Positions 1-6,280 of a stretch of DNA of 8,487 nucleotides are shown piece after piece. The translations under genes were made by a program, and so were the position numbers. A model generated the notes under the pieces. That model saw nothing but the letters and a program-made list of their open reading frames with translations, searched no databases and had not been told where the DNA came from. Each line of letters starts with the position of its first letter. Position 1 is the first letter of the stretch. The stretch comes from an uncultured Eggerthellaceae bacterium (GTDB lineage: Bacteria > Actinomycetota > Coriobacteriia > Coriobacteriales > Eggerthellaceae). The stretch lies in the NCBI GenBank assembly GCA_902497215.1, contig CABVEH010000038.1, positions 1-8,487 on the forward strand, given 5' to 3'.

Positions 1-680
1 TCATCGCGGCCGACGTGCTGAAGGACGCGGGCGGCTGGAAGTGGCACCTGCTCACCGAGGACATCGAGTTCTCGGCGTCGTCGATCACCGACGGCATGCG
101 CATCGAGTACTGCCCCACGGCCGTGCTCTACGACGAGCAGCCCACCAACTTCCGCGATTCCTGGAACCAGCGCTTCCGCTGGGCCAAGGGCTTCTACCAG
201 GTGTTCGCGCACTATGCCCTGGGGCTTGCGAAGGGCATATTCACCAACGAGCGCGGGCATCGGTTCGCCTGCTACGACATGCTGATGACCATCGCGCCCG
301 GCATGCTGTTGTCCATCATCTCCATCGTGTTCAACGCGGTCATCCTGGTGCTAAGCTTCACCGGCGTCATGAGCACTGGCGTCGCGGTGGCCAGCTCCAT
401 CTCGTCCATATTCTTCTGCCTGTTCAACTACTTCATGTTCATGTTCGTGTTCGGCGTGCTGACCACGTTCGTGGAATGGAACAACATCCGCGCGTCGAAG
501 GCCCGCAAGATCGGCAGCATGTTCACGTTCCCGTTCTTCATGCTGACCTACATCCCCATCGCGTTGGTCGCGCTGGTGAAGAAGGCCACCTGGAAGCCTA
601 TCGCGCACACCATTTCGGTCGACGTGTCCGAGTTCGCCGAGTCCGCCGACGTCTCCGACAACAAGGTCGTCAGCGCCTAG
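1..680 (+). CDS. Membrane glycosyltransferase family 2, C-terminal part (5' end outside window)
   Basis: The frame is open from base 3 to a TAG at 678-680, giving the last 225 residues of a GT2 enzyme; the N-terminal nucleotide-sugar-binding half lies upstream of the window. Visible motifs are LTEDIEF (residues 17-23 of the partial protein), whose TED supplies the presumed catalytic base, and QRFRW (56-60), the QxxRW acceptor/processivity motif of the BcsA/PgaC/NodC group. After these come hydrophobic segments near residues 92-118, 130-155 and 172-193, then a short acidic cytoplasmic-looking tail. By family knowledge such proteins transfer sugars from UDP- or GDP-sugars to a growing polysaccharide at the inner face of the membrane, so an envelope or exopolysaccharide role is likely. 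The sugar cannot be named. The gene converges on comF, with a long palindrome between the two stops. Confidence is high for the family and low for the substrate. Confidence 0.9.
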   Translation, partial: IAADVLKDAGGWKWHLLTEDIEFSASSITDGMRIEYCPTAVLYDEQPTNFRDSWNQRFRWAKGFYQVFAHYALGLAKGIFTNERGHRFACYDMLMTIAPGMLLSIISIVFNAVILVLSFTGVMSTGVAVASSISSIFFCLFNYFMFMFVFGVLTTFVEWNNIRASKARKIGSMFTFPFFMLTYIPIALVALVKKATWKPIAHTISVDVSEFAESADVSDNKVVSA

Positions 681-710
681 CGTTGCGGAGATCGGGCGTG
701 TCAGGGGACG

Positions 711-781
711 GGTGACAGAGGTCGGGTCTTTTGTCACATTTGCTTCAAGCAAATGTGACAAAAGACCCGACCTCTGTCACC
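711..781. repeat. 71-nt perfect palindrome between convergent genes
   Basis: Two 35-nt arms (711-745 and 747-781) are exact reverse complements around a single central base, C746; the turn reads GCTT-C-AAGC. Each arm itself contains GTGACA and TGTCAC (713-718 with 732-737; 755-760 with 775-780), so the transcript could form one long hairpin or two smaller hairpins head to head. The element starts 30 nt after the glycosyltransferase stop and ends inside the comF stop codon (CTA on this strand, 781-783). It could stop or protect both convergent transcripts, but the only T-run is a TTTT inside the stem, not a classical U-tract. The layout resembles REP/BIME-type palindromes, so a dispersed repeat is an alternative explanation. 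Confidence 0.9.
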
Positions 782-1521
782 TAGTCCAACACCTGGGCGA
801 AGGTGAGGGCGTGCACGCTTTGCGCGCCTGCGTCGCGCAGGGCCGAGCATGCGGCGTAGATGGTCGCCCCTGTCGTGCACACGTCGTCAATCACCAGGAC
901 GCGCCTCGGAACGGTCGCCTTTTCCTTCAGCCGCAGCCTTCCCTTCATGTTGTCGATGCGCTGACGCCGCCCAAGCTCGCGCTGGTCGGCGCTCGAGGGG
1001 CGTTCGAACAGTTCCGCGCACTCCAGGCCGCATAGGCTGGCCAGCTCTTCGGCGATTTCCTGTGAATGGTCGAACCCGCGCCTGCGGAACGCTTCCTTGG
1101 AGTCTGGAACATAGGTCACGACGTACCCGTCGCGCATCTCGGAAGGCTTGACGTAGCGGGACGTCCATTCCGCGATCCTGCGAACGAGCCTCCGTTCGTC
1201 GCCGTCCTTGTAGGCGCTCACGATGCGCCTGGCTGCATCGTCCAGCAGCAGCGCATGGGCCATCGAATCCACGGGAAGCTGGTCCATGCCTGCGCTTCCA
1301 AGCATCACCTCGTTGCATTCGGTGCACTGGACGATCCCGTAGGGAGCCCCGCATCGCGGGCATGCCATGCATGCGTCCACCGGCACCAGCTTGCTTTCGC
1401 ATTCGCTGCACAACACGTCGTCCCCTGGAAGGTCGCACACGGCACACCGCGTCGGCCACAGCAGCTCCAAGGCCACTTCCGCGGCGTTCCTCAACATGCT
1501 TTTCGCTATGCTGCCATCCAT
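781..1521 (-). CDS. comF: ComF family protein (phosphoribosyltransferase-like, zinc-finger N-terminus)
   Basis: This 246-residue protein has the full ComF architecture. Four CxxC pairs (26/29, 38/41, 54/57 and 66/69) make a double zinc finger. The family block with RRRGFDHSQEIAEEL (147-160) and RELGRRQRIDNMKG (181-194) comes next. A type I phosphoribosyltransferase PRPP loop, VLVIDDVCTTGAT, lies at 208-220. In naturally competent bacteria ComF is a cytoplasmic factor needed for uptake of single-stranded DNA; in many genomes it occurs without evidence of competence, and its enzymatic substrate is not settled. Length is normal. The ATG at 1521 has no Shine-Dalgarno (the nearest AGGTG is about 20 nt away), but a TATGAT hexamer lies 7-12 nt upstream, so the mRNA may be leaderless. 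The gene stands alone, convergent with the glycosyltransferase. Confidence 0.93.
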   Translation of the reverse strand: MDGSIAKSMLRNAAEVALELLWPTRCAVCDLPGDDVLCSECESKLVPVDACMACPRCGAPYGIVQCTECNEVMLGSAGMDQLPVDSMAHALLLDDAARRIVSAYKDGDERRLVRRIAEWTSRYVKPSEMRDGYVVTYVPDSKEAFRRRGFDHSQEIAEELASLCGLECAELFERPSSADQRELGRRQRIDNMKGRLRLKEKATVPRRVLVIDDVCTTGATIYAACSALRDAGAQSVHALTFAQVLD

Positions 1522-1527
1522 GCCGAC

Positions 1528-1533
1528 ATCATA
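1528..1533 (-). promoter_or_regulatory. Putative -10 box of comF (leaderless start)
   Basis: On the minus strand these bases read TATGAT, five of six matches to the sigma-70 -10 consensus. Six bases separate the box from the A of the comF ATG, so a normal start site would fall on or beside that A. There is no convincing -35 hexamer at 16-18 nt. Leaderless mRNAs are common in Actinobacteria. This is inferred from spacing only. Confidence 0.4.
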
Positions 1534-1572
1534 GCGGCAGCACCTAAACGCGAACTAACCGCAAACTTACAA

Positions 1573-1600
1573 AATACTTCGTCCTACCGGACGAAGTATT
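1573..1600. repeat. Perfect hairpin repeat, copy 1 (ACTTCGTCC-TACC-GGACGAAGT)
   Basis: Twelve-base arms (1573-1584 and 1589-1600) are exact reverse complements around a TACC loop. Bases 1574-1597 recur exactly as 24 nt at 7528-7551, after the stop codon of an unrelated gene, while the flanks differ. Two identical copies in 8.5 kb suggest a dispersed palindromic repeat, possibly working as a terminator or as an RNA end. Here it lies upstream of the comF start, so it is not simply the terminator of a recognised gene. Confidence 0.85.
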
Positions 1601-1654
1601 GCCTGACGCTGCGCGGACGCCCCAGCGGTTCATCTTCGACCTCCAAGCCCTCCT

Positions 1655-1672
1655 CGCGTACCCAAGTACGCG
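1655..1672. repeat. Small perfect hairpin CGCGTAC-CCAA-GTACGCG
   Basis: Seven-base perfect arms (1655-1661 and 1666-1672) enclose a four-base loop. The hairpin sits in the non-coding stretch between comF and the long inverted repeat. No T-run follows on either strand, so it is not an obvious terminator. It may belong to the same repeat-derived sequence as its neighbours. Confidence 0.55.
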
Positions 1673-1764
1673 TCGTCGGTCTTTCGCTCGAACCTGAACC
1701 CCTGGATGCGCCGCTCGCTCACTTTGGCCAATAATGCAGCTTTAGGAAATGATTAATATGGGAC

Positions 1765-1929
1765 GGGAGCATCCGCCGCGAATCCGCTTGCGAGGCTGCG
1801 GCGTGGGTTTTGGAGGAGATGGGGTTCGAGGACTGTCTGAGGCGTCGCGAAGCGACGCCGAGTTCCGCAGAACCTCCGCCAAAACCTGCGCCGCGGGAGC
1901 CGAGCCCTGCGGAGAGCGCGGATGCTTCC
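1765..1929. repeat. Long imperfect inverted repeat (MITE-like or giant hairpin)
   Basis: The outer arms (1765-1776 and 1918-1929) pair over 12 bases with one G-T wobble. Inside, GGTTTTGG (1806-1813) pairs with CCAAAACC (1879-1886), followed by GGAG/CTCC (1815-1818 with 1874-1877) after one mismatch. The centre is a perfect eight-base stem GGCGTCGC-GAA-GCGACGCC (1841-1859). The arms are therefore roughly symmetrical over about 165 nt. Weaker similarity continues outward (ATATGGGACGGG against the complement of the CTCCTCCCTTTAT side), giving a possible extent of about 1756-1945. No coding potential is convincing on either strand. It could be a non-autonomous mobile element remnant or a dispersed genomic repeat. 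No target-site duplication could be fixed. Confidence 0.65.
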
Positions 1930-1950
1930 GCTCCTCCCTTTATAACCTGC

Positions 1951-1977
1951 TTGCTCAACTTGCCAGTCTGCTAGAAT
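1951..1977 (+). promoter_or_regulatory. Putative promoter upstream of the lipoprotein gene
   Basis: TAGAAT at 1972-1977 is a five-of-six match to the -10 consensus in an otherwise GC-rich background. TTGCTC at 1951-1956 could be the -35 with a short 15-base spacer. Transcription from here would begin near 1984 and leave a leader of about 285 nt before the TTG start at 2271. The -10 is good and the -35 weak. Confidence 0.45.
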
Positions 1978-1983
1978 TACCAT

Positions 1984-2258
1984 TGCTTCTTCGAGTCTGT
2001 AGTTGCGGGACGCAATCCTAACTCTTGCGTCCTCAGCCCAGGGCAGATGCGGTCGAAAGGGCCCACGTAAGCATCCGGCGCAAGCCGTCGGCTGCGAGCA
2101 TGGCGTATTCTAGATGTAAGCCGCACCGCCTGCGATTCAGGCACGGGGCCTGACAGGCGAGAGAGCGCGAGCGCTGCAGCCGCTTCGGCGTTGCGGTGCG
2201 GACCTCCGGTGCGCGAGTGTGGGGGCAAAGACTAGGTCAGTCGAGGAAGCGTTTCGAT
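1984..2258 (+). ncRNA. Structured leader or small RNA, family not recognised
   Basis: This stretch of about 275 nt has no convincing ORF but several perfect stems. GGACGCAA/TTGCGTCC (2008-2015 with 2025-2032) has a nine-base loop. GATGC/GCATC (2046-2050 with 2071-2075) encloses GGGCCC. The nine-base stem CCGCACCGC/GCGGTGCGG (2121-2129 with 2193-2201) closes a junction that holds TCAGGC-ACGGG-GCCTGA (2137-2153) and GCCG-CTT-CGGC (2179-2189). A second GGTGCG (2208-2213) competes for the same 5' strand of the closing stem. No T-run terminator precedes the downstream ribosome binding site, so a 5' leader is more likely than a free RNA. I did not find the hallmark segments of RNase P RNA, SRP RNA or tmRNA. 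GC-rich DNA folds easily, so this remains a candidate. Confidence 0.4.
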
Positions 2259-2264
2259 AGGAGG
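2259..2264 (+). promoter_or_regulatory. Shine-Dalgarno AGGAGG that fixes the TTG start
   Basis: AGGAGG at 2259-2264 directly abuts an in-frame ATG (2265), which is too close to be used. It lies six bases before TTG at 2271, the standard spacing. The TTG choice also gives a compact lipoprotein signal peptide beginning MKRLSKAVR. Confidence 0.8.
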
Positions 2265-2270
2265 ATGACC

Positions 2271-3188
2271 TTGAAGAGGCTATCTAAGGCAGTGCGCACG
2301 GCAGTTGCGGCCTGCATGGCGTTCGCGGTGTGCGGGGTCGTGGCCGGCTGCTCGTCCGGCGAGGAATACACCCCCCAGCTCGGGTCGCCCAAGATCTCGA
2401 GTCCTGCCATCGGCGAGGACGGCACGCTGCGCGTGGGCGTCAACACCAACAACTCCCCGCTTGCAGGCAAGAGCGGCGACCGCATCATCGGCATCGACGT
2501 CGACATAGCGGCGGCGCTGGCGGACGACCTTGGCCTGAAGCTCGGCATCGACAGTACGTCGAAGCATGACGGCTACTGGACATCCAGCCAGTACCTTCCC
2601 ACGGGCGTGGTCCTGTTCGCTCCCGAAGGCAACGACGAGCCGGCCCCTACGGCCGACAGCGACGTGAAGATAGCCGCGCAGGTCTCTTCCAAGAGCGCGT
2701 GGGCAGTAACCAACACCTTCGGCGAGGACTCCCTCGTCTCGTCCAGCGACCTTGCCAGCGCGTTTTCCGACCTGGGGTCGGGCAAGGTCGACTACGTGGC
2801 ATCCGACGCGATTATCGGCATGTACGCAGCCAGCAGGCAGGACGTCAACGTGGAGATCGCCGCCTTGCTCGACACGGCAGGCGGGTATTGCGCAATGTGC
2901 GCGAACGACAACACCGAGCTTCAGGAAGCCATCGGAAGCGCCTTGGACGGCCTGGTGTCGAACGGCACCGTCGACGTGATCGAGGACAAGTGGCTGGGCA
3001 AGCCCGTCAACTTGAACGGCATCCCCAAGGTGGCTTCGAATGCGCCCAAGTCTTCGAACGCAGAGGAAGGCGACGGCCAGACCACCGAAGGCGAGCAGCC
3101 GGAGGAAGGCGCCTCGGATGCAGGCTCAAGCTCGTCTTCCAGCTCGTCCTCGTCGGCTTCGTCGTCCGCAGGGAGCTCAAGCCGCTAG
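2271..3188 (+). CDS. Substrate-binding lipoprotein, amino-acid ABC transporter type (SBP_bac_3-like), Ser-rich tail
   Basis: The 305-residue protein begins with a lipoprotein signal: basic MKRLSKAVR, a hydrophobic core, and VVAGC with Cys27 as the lipidated residue. It should be anchored outside the membrane. TLRVGVNTNNSP (52-63) and IIGIDVDIAAALADDLGLKL (72-91) match the first lobe of family 3 solute-binding proteins. LGSGKVDYVASDAIIGMYA (168-186) and the final LVSNGTVDVIEDKWLG (228-243) match the second lobe and C-terminal helix. The stretch between (about 92-140) is short and diverged, and the usual arginine-containing ligand segment is not evident, so substrate and binding ability are uncertain. 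After residue 255 comes an acidic, then Ser-rich, low-complexity tail (286-304 almost all Ser). No permease or ATPase gene is adjacent. The M16 protease follows after 27 nt, probably co-transcribed. Confidence 0.85.
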   Translation: MKRLSKAVRTAVAACMAFAVCGVVAGCSSGEEYTPQLGSPKISSPAIGEDGTLRVGVNTNNSPLAGKSGDRIIGIDVDIAAALADDLGLKLGIDSTSKHDGYWTSSQYLPTGVVLFAPEGNDEPAPTADSDVKIAAQVSSKSAWAVTNTFGEDSLVSSSDLASAFSDLGSGKVDYVASDAIIGMYAASRQDVNVEIAALLDTAGGYCAMCANDNTELQEAIGSALDGLVSNGTVDVIEDKWLGKPVNLNGIPKVASNAPKSSNAEEGDGQTTEGEQPEEGASDAGSSSSSSSSSSASSSAGSSSR

Positions 3189-3215
3189 AAGCGGGCGCAG
3201 ATCCAAGGAGAATCA

Positions 3216-6206
3216 ATGACCGATCCAGAAATCAAGCCGTGCGCCCAGGCGTGCGGCTTTACGTTGTTGCACGACGAGCCTTTGAGCGAGATTGCAGGCC
3301 ACGCGTACATCTTCACGCATTCCCGAACGGGCGCGCGCCTTCTGTATCTGGCCAACGGCGACAACAACAAGAGCTTCTCCATCACCTTCAAGACGCCTGC
3401 GTCCGACGACACGGGCGTCTTCCATATCCTCGAGCATTCGGTGCTCTGCGGGTCGCGCAAGTTCCCGGTGAAGGAGCCCTTCGTCAACCTGCTGAAAAGC
3501 TCGATGCAGACGTTCCTCAACGCCATGACGTTCCCCGACAAGACCATGTACCCGGTCGCGTCCACCAACGAGCGCGACCTGCTGAACCTGGCCGACGTGT
3601 ACATGGACGCGGTGTTCCATCCCAACATCTATTCGAACCCCCGCATATTCGAGCAGGAAGGCTGGCATTACGAGCTGGAAGGCTGCGACGCGGAAGGCTC
3701 CGGCTGTGGCGAAGAGGGCGCCTCTCCGAAGGACGCCTCTGGCCCGGAGCCGGGCCTCGTCTGCAACGGAGTGGTGTACAACGAGATGAAGGGGGCGCTT
3801 TCCGACCCCGAGTCGGTGCTGTACGACACGCTGTCGGCGGCGCTGTTCCCCGACACGACCTACCGCTTCGAGTCGGGCGGCACGCCAGAGGCCATCCCCA
3901 CGCTGACCTACGAGGAATTCCTGCACACGCATTCGCGACACTACCATCCGTCGAACAGCTACATCGTGCTGTACGGAGACATGGCTCCCGAACCTTTCCT
4001 GCGCCAGATAGACGGCTACCTCTGCGGGGCCATGGAAGGAACGGCGGCGCCCAACCCAATAGGGCTGCAGAGCCCCGTGGTGGCGGAAGGCGTGCGCAAA
4101 AACATGGCGACCGCCCCCGAGAACTCGTGCGCCGCTCTGGGGTTCGTCGCCGGGCGGTCCGACGAGCGCGAGCGCATGATCGCCGCGTCGGTGCTGCTCG
4201 ACGCCATAATGGGGTCGAACGAGGCGCCGCTGAAGAGGGCGCTGCTCGATGCCGACCTCGCCGACGACTGCGACGGCTATCTGGCCGACTCCATGCTGCA
4301 GCCCTTCGTGGCCATAACGGCGCGCGGCCTTCATGGCGACCGTGCTGCCGACCGGCTGCGCGAAGTGGTGGCCCGGACGGCAGCCGACCTGGCCTCGGGC
4401 GGGCTTGACCTGGGGCTTGTGGAAGCCGCGCTCTCGCACGCCGAGTTCGTGATGCGCGAGGGCAGCTTCGGCTATGCCGACGGGGTGGTGCTGTCCATGT
4501 CGGCGATGAACGGCTGGCTGTACGACGACGACCCGGCATCCGCCACGGCCTACATCCGCTACGAGGACGCCTTCGCGTCGTTGCGCGAGAGGCTGTCGGG
4601 CGACTACTTCCACCGCCTGCTGCGCGAGCTGCTGGTCGACTGCGACCATCGCGCACAGGTGGAGGTCGTGCCGGTCGACGTCGACGAGGAGGCGGCCGAG
4701 CATGCCAGGCTCCAGGCGCTCGAGAAGGCCATGTCGCCCTCCGAGCTGCAGGCCGTCGCCGAAGAGGCTGCGGCGTTGCAGGAGGCCCAGACGGCCCCTG
4801 ACGACCCTGCCGACCTGGCGAAGCTTCCCAAGCTGACGCGCGCCGACGTGGGCGAGGCCCCGGCCGAGCCGCCCTGCCGCATCGACAGGCTCGGATCGAT
4901 CGACGTGCTGCGCCACGAGGTGGACACGCGCGGCATCGCCTACGCCACGAGATACTTCGACATGGAATGCGTTGCCGCCGACGAGGTCCCCTACGCCTCG
5001 GTGCTGGCGATGGTGCTGGGCAGGCTGGACACGGCGAAACATACCGCCGCCCAGATAGACACGCTCGTGCAGGGGAGGCTGGGGGCGCTCGACTTCGCCT
5101 GCGAGGTCTTCGACGTGACGGCCGAGGACGCAGGCGAGCGCGGGTGGTCCGCCAAGTTCACGGTGGGCTCGTCTGCGCTTTCCGAGAACGTGCAGGTGGC
5201 GGCCGAGCTTGCCAACGAGGTGCTTTCCCAGACCGACTTCTCCGACACCGGCAGGATCTTCGACATGCTGGTGCAGCGCAAGGTGGCCATGGAGCAGCGC
5301 TTCGCCATGGCGGGCAACGCCGTCGCGGCCGCCCGTGCGGCGTCGTACGCCTTCCCGTCGGCGGCTTTGAGGGAACTGGCCTCGGGCGTCGACTTCTACG
5401 TCTTCCTCAAGCACCTGATAGACGACTTCGACATGCAGAAAGAGACCCTTCCCTCGCGACTCGAAGGCCTTGCCAGGCGCATCTTCAGGGACGAGGGCTG
5501 CCTGCTTTCGTTCGCGGGAACCGATGCGGACTTCGACCGCTATGCCGAGGGCGCGCCTCTGGGCAACGGCCCAAGCGGCGCCTACGACGGTCCGCGCCTG
5601 GCCGCTCCCAAGCCGCGCGACAGGCGCGAGGCGTTCGCCGTCCCCGCCGACGTCACATACTCCGCCCTGGTGTCCGACAGGTGGGGCGCCGTCGGCGCGC
5701 CGCAGCTCACCGGCAGCTGGATGGTGGCTTCGAAGGTGCTCTCCTACGACTACCTGTGGAACGAGGTGCGCGTGGTGGGGGGCGCATACGGCGTCGGCTT
5801 CAGCACCAGCCGCACGGGAGCGAGCAGCTTCTCGTCGTTCCGCGACCCGCACGTCGCCGAGACCCTGGACCGCTTCCGCGCGTCCAGCGAATGGCTTTCC
5901 GGCTTCCGTCCCTCCGAGGACGAGTTCGAGGGCTACGTGGTCAGCACGGCCGCGTCGTTCGACAAGCCGCTGAAGCCCCGCGAACTCGTGCGCAGGCAGG
6001 CCACGATGCACATGACGGGCTACACCCGCCAGGAGTTCCTGCGGCGCAGGCAGGAAGTGCTCGACTCGAGCGCCGGCGACGTCAGGTCCTTGGCGCCCGC
6101 GCTGCGCGACATGTGCGACGCGGGTCATGTCTGCGTCGTGGGCAACAGGGACATAATCGAGCAGTCGGGAGCGGATTTGGACGTGGTCGACCTGCTCGCC
6201 CTTTGA
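3216..6206 (+). CDS. M16C-family zinc metalloprotease (presequence protease PreP/Cym1-like)
   Basis: At 996 residues this matches the size of yeast Cym1 and human PreP. The inverted zinc motif HxxEH is HILEH at 70-74, and NGVVYNEMKGA supplies the distal zinc-ligand Glu at 190. The C-terminal half carries the conserved LWNEVRVVGGAYG with Arg852 and Tyr858, the Arg-x5-Tyr pair that completes the active site in this family. The middle has the M16C-associated helical hairpin (about 490-540) and KLPKLTRADV just after it. By family knowledge these clamshell enzymes degrade unstructured peptides up to about 70 residues. No signal peptide is seen, so a cytoplasmic peptide-clearing role is inferred. 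A Gly/Glu/Ser-rich insert (about 157-181) separates HxxEH from the distal Glu and is probably a surface loop. Start: AAGGAG eight bases before ATG. It follows the lipoprotein gene by 27 nt. Confidence 0.94.
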   Translation: MTDPEIKPCAQACGFTLLHDEPLSEIAGHAYIFTHSRTGARLLYLANGDNNKSFSITFKTPASDDTGVFHILEHSVLCGSRKFPVKEPFVNLLKSSMQTFLNAMTFPDKTMYPVASTNERDLLNLADVYMDAVFHPNIYSNPRIFEQEGWHYELEGCDAEGSGCGEEGASPKDASGPEPGLVCNGVVYNEMKGALSDPESVLYDTLSAALFPDTTYRFESGGTPEAIPTLTYEEFLHTHSRHYHPSNSYIVLYGDMAPEPFLRQIDGYLCGAMEGTAAPNPIGLQSPVVAEGVRKNMATAPENSCAALGFVAGRSDERERMIAASVLLDAIMGSNEAPLKRALLDADLADDCDGYLADSMLQPFVAITARGLHGDRAADRLREVVARTAADLASGGLDLGLVEAALSHAEFVMREGSFGYADGVVLSMSAMNGWLYDDDPASATAYIRYEDAFASLRERLSGDYFHRLLRELLVDCDHRAQVEVVPVDVDEEAAEHARLQALEKAMSPSELQAVAEEAAALQEAQTAPDDPADLAKLPKLTRADVGEAPAEPPCRIDRLGSIDVLRHEVDTRGIAYATRYFDMECVAADEVPYASVLAMVLGRLDTAKHTAAQIDTLVQGRLGALDFACEVFDVTAEDAGERGWSAKFTVGSSALSENVQVAAELANEVLSQTDFSDTGRIFDMLVQRKVAMEQRFAMAGNAVAAARAASYAFPSAALRELASGVDFYVFLKHLIDDFDMQKETLPSRLEGLARRIFRDEGCLLSFAGTDADFDRYAEGAPLGNGPSGAYDGPRLAAPKPRDRREAFAVPADVTYSALVSDRWGAVGAPQLTGSWMVASKVLSYDYLWNEVRVVGGAYGVGFSTSRTGASSFSSFRDPHVAETLDRFRASSEWLSGFRPSEDEFEGYVVSTAASFDKPLKPRELVRRQATMHMTGYTRQEFLRRRQEVLDSSAGDVRSLAPALRDMCDAGHVCVVGNRDIIEQSGADLDVVDLLAL

Positions 6207-6213
6207 TTTGCAC

Positions 6214-6219
6214 TATAAT
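6214..6219 (+). promoter_or_regulatory. Consensus -10 box TATAAT for the membrane-protein operon
   Basis: A perfect TATAAT lies eight bases after the protease stop codon. No good -35 sits at 16-18 bases. A start site near 6226-6227 would place the 5' end at or next to an ATG (6227), so the first translated codon could be leaderless. It would drive the two genes at 6273 and 6658. Confidence 0.6.
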
Positions 6220-6226
6220 GTTGCGC

Positions 6227-6280
6227 ATGAACCTACGCTCGGGCCTAGAGCCTGGGAATCAAGGTGGAAGACATGGCTGA
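6227..6280 (+). CDS. Possible 17-codon leader peptide (MNLRSGLEPGNQGGRHG)
   Basis: An ATG falls at the predicted transcription start and opens a 17-residue frame. It runs through the ribosome binding site of the next gene and stops with TGA at 6278-6280, just past that gene's ATG (6273). The arrangement would allow translational coupling: ribosomes from the leader terminate on top of the downstream start. There is no Shine-Dalgarno, so use would depend on leaderless initiation. The peptide matches nothing I know, and chance is quite possible for so short a frame. Confidence 0.2.
   Translation: MNLRSGLEPGNQGGRHG

Noticed and set aside
712..1734. Plus-strand frames opposite comF
   Set aside because: They are antisense shadows of a ComF protein that has intact CxxC pairs and a PRPP loop.
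1522..1740. A possible gene remnant on the minus strand beside comF
   Set aside because: A frame can be read through part of it, but it includes the hairpin repeats and resembles no protein; treated as repeat-derived non-coding DNA.
1719..2021. Short frames on both strands across the long inverted repeat
   Set aside because: Composition follows the repeat (Arg/Gly/Ser-rich), there is no usable ribosome binding site, and no domain is recognisable.
2003..2035. Resemblance of GGGACGCAA to the core of c-di-GMP-I riboswitches
   Set aside because: Only this short string matches; the partner segments and the tetraloop-receptor parts of the motif are absent.
2699..4408. A 569-codon plus-strand frame across the lipoprotein and protease genes
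   Set aside because: It is extremely Arg-rich, overlaps two well-supported genes and has no motif; a shadow frame.
3213..6128. A 971-codon open frame on the minus strand opposite the M16C gene
   Set aside because: Its translation is Arg/His/Gly/Val-rich with no domain recognised and mirrors the GC-rich codons of the real protease. The plus-strand protein has complete catalytic motifs.
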